The notes under the pieces are model-generated. The model worked only from the letters and a program-made list of their open reading frames with translations. It was not told the origin of the DNA and did no database searches. Position numbers and translations under genes: made by a program. Source: Anaerolineales bacterium (lineage in GTDB: Bacteria; Chloroflexota; Anaerolineae; Promineifilales; Promineifilaceae). Taken from it: a DNA stretch of 8,638 bases. Shown piece by piece: positions 1 through 5,359 of this stretch. The DNA is taken from contig JAGQGA010000199.1 of NCBI GenBank assembly GCA_020432595.1, positions 1-8,638 of the forward strand. Direction: 5' to 3'. Position 1 is the stretch's first letter, and each line of letters opens with the position of its first letter.

Positions 1-1081
1 CCCCCACCGTTTGCGGCACAGGCTGGTCAGTTTGCTGGCACATCTTGCGGATAAGCTGCGGATGGTCGCCGGGAGCCAGGAAGCGGGCATCATTGGGGTT
101 GACGATAGAAACAAGCGGGTCAGCCCCCTCGGCCAATGTTACCAATTCCGCATAAGAATATGCCTGCCCTGCCGCCGCCCAAGCCGCTCGGCACTGCTGC
201 AAAATCCACAGCCCCATCACATTCTTCAACAGCCGATACGTGCCATACACCCCGCCCTCGTTGGTCACATTGGCCGCCAACGCTTCCGGCGTAAGAATTG
301 GTTGATCCACTTCCAACCCCACCAAACTCCAGGTGCCGCTGCTGATGTAGGCAAAATTCGGTGTTGTGGTTGGCACAGCCGCCACCGCACTGCCTGTATC
401 GTGGCAAGCAGGGGCAATGACGGGGATGCCTTCATACGCACCCAGGCGGGTACCCGGCGGCACAATTTCGGGGAAGATGGTGGTGGGGATGCCCAGATCG
501 AGCATAAGGTTGGTGGCCCAACGGCCGTTTACCGGGTCAAACATCTGCGTCGTCGTCGCGTCGCTAAACTCACACACCTTTGTTCCCGTCAGCCAAAAAT
601 TAATCAAATCCGGGATCATCAAAAAGGTGCTGGCAATTTGCAGCTGTGACGAACGGCTCGCCACCAAGCTCAGCATTTGATACAGCGTATTCAAGGATAA
701 AAACTGGCTGCCCGTCTGGGCAAAAATCGCTGCCTGCGGCATCATCGCCAACGCCCGCTCCATCATCCCCAGCGTCCGCCTGTCCCGATACGTCACCGGG
801 TTGCCAATCAAATGATCGTGCCTGTCCAGCAAGCCAAAGTCCACCCCCCACGTATCTACCCCAATAGCGGCCGGCTGCAACGCTTTCCCCTTATCAATCC
901 CGGTCTGAATATCCCTCCATAGCCGCAAAATATCCCAATGCAGCGTCCCATTCACCGTCACCGTCACATTTGGGAAGCGATGTAGCTCCTCTAGGTGCAG
1001 TCCCGTGCCATCAAAATGCACCGCCATCACCCGCCCTGATTCCGCTCCCAAATCCACTGCCAAAACTGTTTTCTTTGCCAT
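1..1081 (-). CDS. rhaB: Rhamnulokinase RhaB, FGGY family (3' end cut by window edge)
   Basis: ATP-dependent kinase that converts L-rhamnulose to L-rhamnulose-1-phosphate in the cytoplasm, after RhaA. Translating the minus strand from the ATG at 1081 gives 360 residues without a stop, running off the left edge; the family is usually about 470-490 residues, so roughly the last quarter is missing. FGGY-kinase motifs seen: an N-terminal phosphate-binding DLGAESGRV (residues 10-18), GVDTWGVDFGLLD (74-86), HDTGSAV (227-233) whose D228 aligns with the catalytic Asp, YISSGTW (245-251) at the start of the second domain, and a TDQPVPQT segment (351-358) typical of rhamnulokinases. The ribosome site is weak (AGG about 6 bases before ATG). 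rhaA lies upstream on the same strand, but an opposite-strand toxin-antitoxin module separates them, so read-through from rhaA or an unseen promoter is needed. Contains one AACGGCCGTT at 520. Confidence 0.93.
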   Translation of the reverse strand, partial: MAKKTVLAVDLGAESGRVMAVHFDGTGLHLEELHRFPNVTVTVNGTLHWDILRLWRDIQTGIDKGKALQPAAIGVDTWGVDFGLLDRHDHLIGNPVTYRDRRTLGMMERALAMMPQAAIFAQTGSQFLSLNTLYQMLSLVASRSSQLQIASTFLMIPDLINFWLTGTKVCEFSDATTTQMFDPVNGRWATNLMLDLGIPTTIFPEIVPPGTRLGAYEGIPVIAPACHDTGSAVAAVPTTTPNFAYISSGTWSLVGLEVDQPILTPEALAANVTNEGGVYGTYRLLKNVMGLWILQQCRAAWAAAGQAYSYAELVTLAEGADPLVSIVNPNDARFLAPGDHPQLIRKMCQQTDQPVPQTVG

Positions 1082-1089
1082 AAAAAACC

Positions 1090-1126
1090 TATGCTATAAT
1101 CTACTTAATCTATTTTGCGGAGCATA
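1090..1126. repeat. Short inverted repeat flanking the toxin-antitoxin start, possible operator
   Basis: TATGCT (1090-1095) and its reverse complement AGCATA (1121-1126) flank the -10 box and the presumed transcription start, with a 25-base spacer, about three helical turns centre to centre. Antitoxins often bind such operators to repress their own operon. Arms of six bases can arise by chance, so this is only a candidate. Confidence 0.25.
1092..1100 (+). promoter_or_regulatory. Extended -10 promoter of the toxin-antitoxin operon
   Basis: TGCTATAAT matches the extended -10 consensus TGnTATAAT exactly and lies 31 bases before the antitoxin ATG, so transcription should start near 1107. No good -35 box stands at 16-18 bases; TTGCCA at 1075-1080 is 5/6 to consensus but only 14 bases away. 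Extended -10 promoters can work without a -35. The site lies within the 50-base gap between two divergent start codons (rhaB at 1081, antitoxin at 1132). The link to the toxin operon is inferred from position and strand. Confidence 0.6.
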
Positions 1127-1131
1127 ATCGA

Positions 1132-1410
1132 ATGTATGCAATAGAATTCCAAACACATATCGAAGATGGCATCATTGAAATTCCTGTAGAACAACGCGCT
1201 GCCCTCTTATCCTTGCCAGCAAGCACGCCCATTCGAGTGATCATTCTCGCACCTGAACAAACAGAAGCCCCTAAAGAAACAATTAGCAAAGACCTTGTAC
1301 AAGATGCCCAAGACAAGGGATATGATTCTTTCATAGATTACTTGTTAGATCATCCTGTGCGTATTCCCAATATAACCTATCTCACAAGAGAAGAAGCCAA
1401 TGCCCGCTAA
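1132..1410 (+). CDS. Antitoxin-like protein paired with a PIN-domain toxin
   Basis: A 92-residue acidic protein. The N-terminus (MYAIEFQTHIEDGIIEIP, residues 1-18) is a beta-strand-rich segment of a kind I know from small proteins encoded just before PIN-domain ribonucleases. The middle carries VIIL (about 36-39), and the C-terminus ends in a charged LTREEANAR tail, which could be the toxin-binding part. A GCGGAG ribosome site ends 9 bases before the ATG. The last 11 bases overlap the downstream toxin gene, as in many type II toxin-antitoxin operons, which implies coupled translation. The expected role is to bind and silence the toxin and repress the operon; this is inferred from gene order and not from a named DNA-binding fold. 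Local GC is about 38-40 %, lower than the rhamnose genes around it. Confidence 0.72.
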   Translation: MYAIEFQTHIEDGIIEIPVEQRAALLSLPASTPIRVIILAPEQTEAPKETISKDLVQDAQDKGYDSFIDYLLDHPVRIPNITYLTREEANAR

Positions 1411-1834
1411 CCCAGCTTCACTTTGTTTCATAGACAGCAATCTTTGGCTTTATGCCATGCTACCACAACAGGATCAGCAAAAGGAAGTTCGTGCTAAACA
1501 ACTCATTACTGATAATCGTGGTCAGATTGTTATCAGTACGCAGGTAGTTAATGAAATCACCAATAACTTGCTGAGAAAAGGCAACTTCACTGAACATGCA
1601 ATTCGTATGACAATTCGTTCGCTTTACCATGATCTTCAAATCATGCCAATGAGCCAGACTATTCAAGAACGTGCCTCGGAATTACGCGAAAAACTTTCTC
1701 TTTCCCATTATGATGGTCTCATTCTCGCCGCTGCTCTTTTGTCTGGTGTCACCATTCTGTATTCGGAAGATATGCACAACGGGCTTATCGTTGAAGGCCA
1801 GCTTACGATTGTGAACCCTTTTGCCTCTCAATAA
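1400..1834 (+). CDS. PIN-domain ribonuclease, VapC-like toxin
   Basis: A 144-residue protein of normal PIN-domain length. The acidic metal-binding residues are in the expected order: D12 in FIDSNLWLY (10-18), E52 in VVNEI (49-53), D105 in HYDGLILAAAL (103-113), and E123/D124 in LYSEDM (120-125). In this family they hold Mg or Mn ions for RNA cleavage, usually of tRNA or rRNA. The ATG lies inside the end of the antitoxin gene (11-base overlap), so expression is likely coupled to it. Its TAA stop (1832-1834) directly abuts the rhaA stop on the other strand (1835-1837), with no base between them. The gene is AT-rich compared with rhaA and rhaB and carries no AACGGCCGTT, which fits acquisition from elsewhere. 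The cellular target cannot be read from the sequence. Confidence 0.85.
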   Translation: MPANPASLCFIDSNLWLYAMLPQQDQQKEVRAKQLITDNRGQIVISTQVVNEITNNLLRKGNFTEHAIRMTIRSLYHDLQIMPMSQTIQERASELREKLSLSHYDGLILAAALLSGVTILYSEDMHNGLIVEGQLTIVNPFASQ

Positions 1835-3091
1835 TTAGCGGTGTGCTAACACCAGCTTTTCATAACTCCTAATTTCAGCTAAGTAAGCCATCCCGACGGG
1901 GACGTTTTGCTGCTGGCAATAATAGTCCCATACTGCGCCAAAAGGCATTCCCTTCAACTCCTCTAGCAAAGCCAGCCGGCCGGTAAAATCCCCCGCCAAT
2001 TCCATCTCACGCAGCTGCACGGCCGGCTCCAGCAAGGCTATGAGCAGGGCACGAATGGCGTTGCGCGTGCCAATGATCCAGGCAGCCACACGGTTGATGC
2101 TGGCATCAAAGAAATCTAGTCCGATGTGGACACGGTTGAGGTAATTGCCACGCACAATTTCCTGCATGATGGCTTGCAACTCATCCGTCAGGGTGACAAC
2201 ATGGTCACTGTCCCAGCGCACCCCGCGACTGACATGCAGCAGCAGTTCCGGTACATAGAGCAACACCGAGGAGATTTTGTCAGAGATGGTTTCGGTGGGA
2301 TGGAAGTGCCCTGCATCCAGACACAGCACTTTGTGCCGCGACATGGCGTAACCCATGTAAAACTCGTGGGAGCCGACGACATAGCTTTCGGAGCCAAGTC
2401 CGAACAGCTTGCACTCGACAGCATCAAGGTTGTGGGCGGGGTCTAGCTCTTTGGCAAATACCTGGTCGAGGCTTTCTAGCAGCCGTTGGCGCGGGGCGGT
2501 GCGGTCGGCGGGGGTGTCTTTGTAGCCATCGGGTATCCAGACGTTGGTCACGCAAGCTGTCCCCAATTGTTTGCCAATGTGCGCCCCAATCTCGCGGCTG
2601 ATGCGGCAATGCTCAATCCAAAAATCGCGTACACCTTTGTCTGAACTGGCGAGGGTGAAGCCACTATCGGCCATGGGGTGCGAAAAGCAGGTGGGGTTGA
2701 AGTCAATGCCGTGGTTGTTTTCTTTGGCCCAGGCAATCCATTTGTCAAAATGATGGGGTTGCCAATCGTTGCGGTCGAGTTTTGCGCCATCGGCATCGCC
2801 GTAGATGGCATGTAGATTCAGGCGGTGGGTGCCGGGGATGAGGCTGTAGGCTTTGTCGAGATCGGCGCGGAGTTCAACGGCCGTTCGTGCCTTCCCCGGA
2901 TAATTCCCCGTCGCCATAATCCCCCCACTCAACCCCCGGTCTGGGTCTTCAAACCCAATCACATCATCCCCCTGCCAGCAGTGCAGGCTAATCGGAATCT
3001 CCGCCAGCCTCCCCATCGCCCTATCCACATCCACCCCCAATTCCCCATACCGTTCTTTGGCTAGTTCGTAGGCTTGTTCAATCTTACTCAT
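1835..3091 (-). CDS. rhaA: L-rhamnose isomerase RhaA
   Basis: Cytoplasmic metal-dependent enzyme that interconverts L-rhamnose and L-rhamnulose (EC 5.3.1.14), the first committed step of the phosphorylating pathway. The 418 residues match the usual length (E. coli RhaA is 419). Residues aligning with the E. coli metal and active-site set are all present with a constant offset of eight: E226, D259 and H262 in LDAGHFHP, H286 in LLLHVSR, D294 in VRWDSDH, and D326 in HIGLDFFDA. The C-terminal arm ([20 protein letters not shown], from 355) is also typical. AGGAAG (3097-3102) stands 5 bases before the ATG at 3091, supporting this start. It follows rhaM after a 67-base gap holding a hairpin, and ends back to back with the PIN toxin gene. 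One AACGGCCGTT at 2876. Confidence 0.96.
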   Translation of the reverse strand: MSKIEQAYELAKERYGELGVDVDRAMGRLAEIPISLHCWQGDDVIGFEDPDRGLSGGIMATGNYPGKARTAVELRADLDKAYSLIPGTHRLNLHAIYGDADGAKLDRNDWQPHHFDKWIAWAKENNHGIDFNPTCFSHPMADSGFTLASSDKGVRDFWIEHCRISREIGAHIGKQLGTACVTNVWIPDGYKDTPADRTAPRQRLLESLDQVFAKELDPAHNLDAVECKLFGLGSESYVVGSHEFYMGYAMSRHKVLCLDAGHFHPTETISDKISSVLLYVPELLLHVSRGVRWDSDHVVTLTDELQAIMQEIVRGNYLNRVHIGLDFFDASINRVAAWIIGTRNAIRALLIALLEPAVQLREMELAGDFTGRLALLEELKGMPFGAVWDYYCQQQNVPVGMAYLAEIRSYEKLVLAHR

Positions 3092-3114
3092 CTTAACTTC
3101 CTAAAGAATATGGC

Positions 3115-3157
3115 GCGTGGTGCGTGTGCGTAAAAAGCTACGCACCACGCACCATGC
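3115..3157. repeat. Intergenic hairpin between rhaM and rhaA
   Basis: Inverted repeat: GGTGCGTG (3119-3126) plus TGCGT (3127-3131) pair with ACGCA (3140-3144) plus CACGCACC (3146-3153), with C3145 bulged and an 8-base loop. Weaker pairing extends outward to 3115/3157. The arms consist of repeated words of the TGGTGCG type, so the element is both palindromic and low in complexity. No T-run follows in the rhaA direction, so it is not a simple intrinsic terminator. It fits a dispersed palindromic element or an mRNA-processing or stability hairpin that sets relative amounts of rhaM and rhaA message. Confidence 0.6.
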
Positions 3158-3158
3158 C

Positions 3159-3482
3159 CTAATCCAAATGAAACACCTCTTCCAACGCCACCATCATCTT
3201 ATCCGCGTGTGCCCCATCCGGAGACTCAAAATAGGGAGACATGAAATCTTGCCATTTGGCGTTAATCGCTTCCCCGTCCATGCCATTTAAGGCCGCCTGA
3301 AAGCTGTCTGGCGTTTCAAAATAGCCAAACAGCGTGCCATCCTCGCGCATAAAGAGGGAGTAGTTGTGCCAGCCGTGCTTGCTAAGAGCCTCTAACATCT
3401 CCGGCCACACGGCCTCGTGATGCTTTTTGTATTCTTCGAGCATCTCTTGTTTCACTTTTAAAATAAAGCCAATGCGTTTCAT
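3159..3482 (-). CDS. rhaM: L-rhamnose mutarotase RhaM
   Basis: Small cytoplasmic enzyme interconverting alpha and beta anomers of L-rhamnose, feeding RhaA the anomer it prefers. The protein is 107 residues, close to the 104 of E. coli RhaM. Counted from the alternative ATG at 3485, the key residues are Y19 and H23 in EEYKKHHEAVWPE, Y42 in WHNYSLF, and W78 in AKWQDFM; they correspond to E. coli Y18, H22, Y41 and W76. The paired second Trp of E. coli is Gln here. Two adjacent ATG codons exist (3485 and 3482). I prefer 3482 because AAGGA (3488-3492) is then 5 bases away rather than 2. That ribosome site overlaps the stop codon of the preceding epimerase gene (gap about 6-9 bases), so the two are probably translated in a coupled way. 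Confidence 0.93.
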   Translation of the reverse strand: MKRIGFILKVKQEMLEEYKKHHEAVWPEMLEALSKHGWHNYSLFMREDGTLFGYFETPDSFQAALNGMDGEAINAKWQDFMSPYFESPDGAHADKMMVALEEVFHLD

Positions 3483-3491
3483 CATAATCCT

Positions 3492-4289
3492 TTAGCGTGC
3501 GCCACAAGCCTGTAGACAAGCCTGCATGTGCCCCCGTGCCTCAGCCGCGATGATGCAGCATTGTTCTGTGCTATATTCCTTGGCACCAATCACTTCCAAA
3601 TCAAGCGAGCCAGCATAGCCATGTTCATGCAGCGTGCGAATGAAACCGACCAGGTCAATGTCGCCACGGCCGTTTGCCTGATCTTCTGGTTTGCCTGGGC
3701 CTTGTTGACGACCTTTGCAGTCGCGGATGTGGAGGTGCTTGACGCGGGGAAGAACGGCCGTTATTGCCTCCACCGGATTCTCATTAGCGCGGTAAATATG
3801 GGAAGGATCCATATCAATGCCAAACGCAGGCGACGAAATCGCCTCCATCACCTTCAGCGTCGTCGGCGTGTTATAGATACTCGCCCCCACATGCGCCTTC
3901 ACGCACAGCGTCACCCCATACTTTTCCGCCATCTGCGCCAAGCTGCCTAGCGAATCAATAGATTGCTGTAAGCTGGCTTCGTCATCCGTTTTACCCCCAG
4001 GGCCGCAGTTGATGATGGGAATACCGGCAGCAACGGCCGCTTGCATTGCCATCTCCATCGTGGCTGGGTCTTGCGAAGGCTGCTCCATCGCCAATAGCTC
4101 CAACCCATAAACTTGCGACAGTCGCTTGATTTCTGGCGTGATCTCCTGCCACCGCTCTAAAACAAGATGTTCACTCATGCGGGGAATGGCCGAAATCTCA
4201 ATGCCATCATACCCTGCCATCGCTAGATATTTGAAGGCGGTTTCCATGTCATACCCACCAAACAAAACTGAATTTGCGCCTAATTTCAT
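3492..4289 (-). CDS. Sugar-phosphate isomerase/epimerase, xylose-isomerase-like TIM barrel
   Basis: A 265-residue soluble protein of the AP-endonuclease-2/xylose-isomerase-like TIM-barrel superfamily, which rearranges sugars or sugar phosphates using a divalent metal. Seen in order: GYDGIEIS (26-33) on an early strand, CVKAHVGASIYNT (129-141), GIDMDPSHIYRA (157-168), HLHIRDCKG (185-193) and GSLDLEVIGA (227-236). Likely ligands are D161 or H164, H185 and E232. The position that commonly carries a metal-binding Glu (E-N-H) reads K131-A-H133 here, so chemistry may differ. The start at 4289 is chosen because GAGGAG (4295-4300) is 5 bases away and homology begins with MKLG. A longer frame from 4346 would begin inside a hairpin and add 19 residues unlike the family. 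The substrate is unknown; its place in a rhamnose operon suggests a related 6-deoxysugar. Confidence 0.82.
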   Translation of the reverse strand: MKLGANSVLFGGYDMETAFKYLAMAGYDGIEISAIPRMSEHLVLERWQEITPEIKRLSQVYGLELLAMEQPSQDPATMEMAMQAAVAAGIPIINCGPGGKTDDEASLQQSIDSLGSLAQMAEKYGVTLCVKAHVGASIYNTPTTLKVMEAISSPAFGIDMDPSHIYRANENPVEAITAVLPRVKHLHIRDCKGRQQGPGKPEDQANGRGDIDLVGFIRTLHEHGYAGSLDLEVIGAKEYSTEQCCIIAAEARGHMQACLQACGAR

Positions 4290-4294
4290 GGTTT

Positions 4295-4300
4295 CTCCTC
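4295..4300 (-). promoter_or_regulatory. Ribosome binding site deciding the epimerase start
   Basis: GAGGAG on the minus strand, 5 bases before the ATG at 4289. It is a near-perfect Shine-Dalgarno sequence and lies about 7 bases past the end of the 4307-4354 hairpin in the transcript, so the hairpin leaves it exposed. Confidence 0.8.
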
Positions 4301-4306
4301 GTGTAA

Positions 4307-4354
4307 AGTGGCTGGTGGCTTGTACCAGCAACCAGCAACAAGCCACCAGCCACT
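4307..4354. repeat. Perfect 17-base inverted repeat between aldo/keto reductase and epimerase
   Basis: The left arm 4307-4323 (starts AGTGGCTGGTGG) and the right arm 4338-4354 are exact reverse complements over 17 bases, with a 14-base loop itself made of ACCAGCA repeats. Counted on the transcribed strand, the whole element is built from GCTGGT/GTGGCT words. It fills most of the 72-base gap between the two genes and ends just before the epimerase ribosome site. No T-run follows on either side, so an intrinsic terminator is unlikely. Its make-up parallels the hairpin at 3115-3157, which suggests a class of intergenic elements in this genome. Confidence 0.8.
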
Positions 4355-4356
4355 AG

Positions 4357-4370
4357 CACAATTAATTGTG
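4357..4370. repeat. 14-base perfect palindrome over the aldo/keto reductase stop codon
   Basis: CACAATTAATTGTG reads the same on both strands and includes the TAA stop at 4364-4362, following the His-Asn C-terminus. It lies directly beside the 17-base inverted repeat. It could be an operator-type site or simply chance helped by an AT-rich centre. Confidence 0.5.
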
Positions 4371-5342
4371 TCCCAAGACAGGGTGAGGCCGATAGGGTGC
4401 TTCCAGGGCTGCAATCTCCTCATCGGTTAGGACGATATCCACTGCCTTGACAGCATCTTCTAAATGTTCCAGTTTGGTTGTGCCAATGATGGGTGCGGCG
4501 ATGTTGGGTTTACTGAGCATCCAGGCCAAAGCCACCTGAGCCGCACTAACGCCTTTTTGCTGGGAAACGGCCGTTACTGCCTCCGCCACGTCAAAATCAC
4601 TGTCACTGTTATACAACGCATCGCCAAAGGGATCATGCTGGCTACGTACAGACTTCCGCTCACCGCCCCGCGTCCGTTTACCCGTGGCAAAGCCTCGCGC
4701 CAAGGGGCTCCAGGGGATAATACCAACCCCCTCGGCCACACACAGCGGGTTCATTTCACGCTCCTCTTCACGATAAATAATGTTGTAATGATTCTGCATG
4801 GAAACAAAGCGCGTCCAGCCATGTAAATCAGCCGTGTATAACGCTTTGGCAAATTGCCAGGCAAACATGCTGGAGGCGCCGATATAGCGCACCTTACCCG
4901 CTTTCACCACATCATGCAGTGCCTCCAACGTTTCCTCAATCGGCACGCTGTAGTCCCAGCGATGAATCTGGTACAAATCAATGTAATCTGTGCCGAGCCG
5001 TCGCAGCGAAGCATCAACCTGATCCATGATATGTTTGCGCGAGAGACCACTGCCATTGGGGTCATCCGACATTGCGCCCCGCACTTTGGTTGCCAGCACG
5101 ATATTTTCCCGTTTGGCATACTTTTTCAAAACTCGGCCCGTCACTTCCTCGCTCACGCCAACAGAATAGACATTGGCCGTATCAAAAAAGTTGATGCCCA
5201 ATTCCAGGGCGCGTTTGACGTGCGCTTCACAGTCCGCTTCGCCCAACGTCCATTCGCGCCAGTTGGGGTCGCCATAAGTCATCATGCCCAGACAGATGCG
5301 CGACACGTTTAAACCGGTTTTGCCTAATCTTGTATATTTCAT
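4362..5342 (-). CDS. Aldo/keto reductase, YajO-like
   Basis: An NADPH-dependent oxidoreductase of the AKR superfamily (TIM barrel, cytoplasmic), 326 residues. The catalytic tetrad is intact: D54 and Y59 in NFFDTANVYS, K86 in LATKV, H127 in YQIHRWD. Long stretches match my memory of E. coli YajO: IHRWDYSVPIEETLEAL, GKVRYIGASSM, IIPWSPLARG, VALAWMLSKPNIAAPIIGT. The start at 5342 is chosen because AAGGAG (5352-5357) is 9 bases upstream and homologues begin MKYTRLGKTG. An alternative GTG at 5363 would overlap the rhamnosidase TGA by 4 bases (GTGA), a common coupling arrangement, and add seven residues. In this operon it might reduce an aldehyde such as the L-lactaldehyde formed by the later aldolase step, but this is inference. 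One AACGGCCGTT at 4566. Confidence 0.88.
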   Translation of the reverse strand: MKYTRLGKTGLNVSRICLGMMTYGDPNWREWTLGEADCEAHVKRALELGINFFDTANVYSVGVSEEVTGRVLKKYAKRENIVLATKVRGAMSDDPNGSGLSRKHIMDQVDASLRRLGTDYIDLYQIHRWDYSVPIEETLEALHDVVKAGKVRYIGASSMFAWQFAKALYTADLHGWTRFVSMQNHYNIIYREEEREMNPLCVAEGVGIIPWSPLARGFATGKRTRGGERKSVRSQHDPFGDALYNSDSDFDVAEAVTAVSQQKGVSAAQVALAWMLSKPNIAAPIIGTTKLEHLEDAVKAVDIVLTDEEIAALEAPYRPHPVLGHN

Positions 5343-5351
5343 TTTTATTGT

Positions 5352-5357
5352 CTCCTT
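5352..5357 (-). promoter_or_regulatory. Ribosome binding site deciding the aldo/keto reductase start
   Basis: AAGGAG on the minus strand, 9 bases before ATG 5342. It sits within the seven codons that a GTG start at 5363 would add, which argues that the GTG is not the main start. Confidence 0.65.
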
Positions 5358-5359
5358 GC

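Noticed and set aside
11..649. 212-codon plus-strand frame opposite rhaB
   Set aside because: The minus strand encodes rhamnulokinase motifs throughout this stretch; the plus frame is Arg/His-rich and unlike any family I know.
1082..1840. Insertion sequence carrying the toxin-antitoxin genes
   Set aside because: No transposase, terminal inverted repeats or target-site duplication are visible at the edges of the segment.
4290..4346. 19-residue N-terminal extension of the epimerase (start at 4346)
   Set aside because: It would begin within the 17-base hairpin and add sequence unlike the family, while a strong GAGGAG lies 5 bases before the ATG at 4289.
3115..4354. The two intergenic hairpins as Rho-independent terminators
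   Set aside because: Neither is followed by a T-run on the transcribed strand, and both lie between genes that belong to one pathway.
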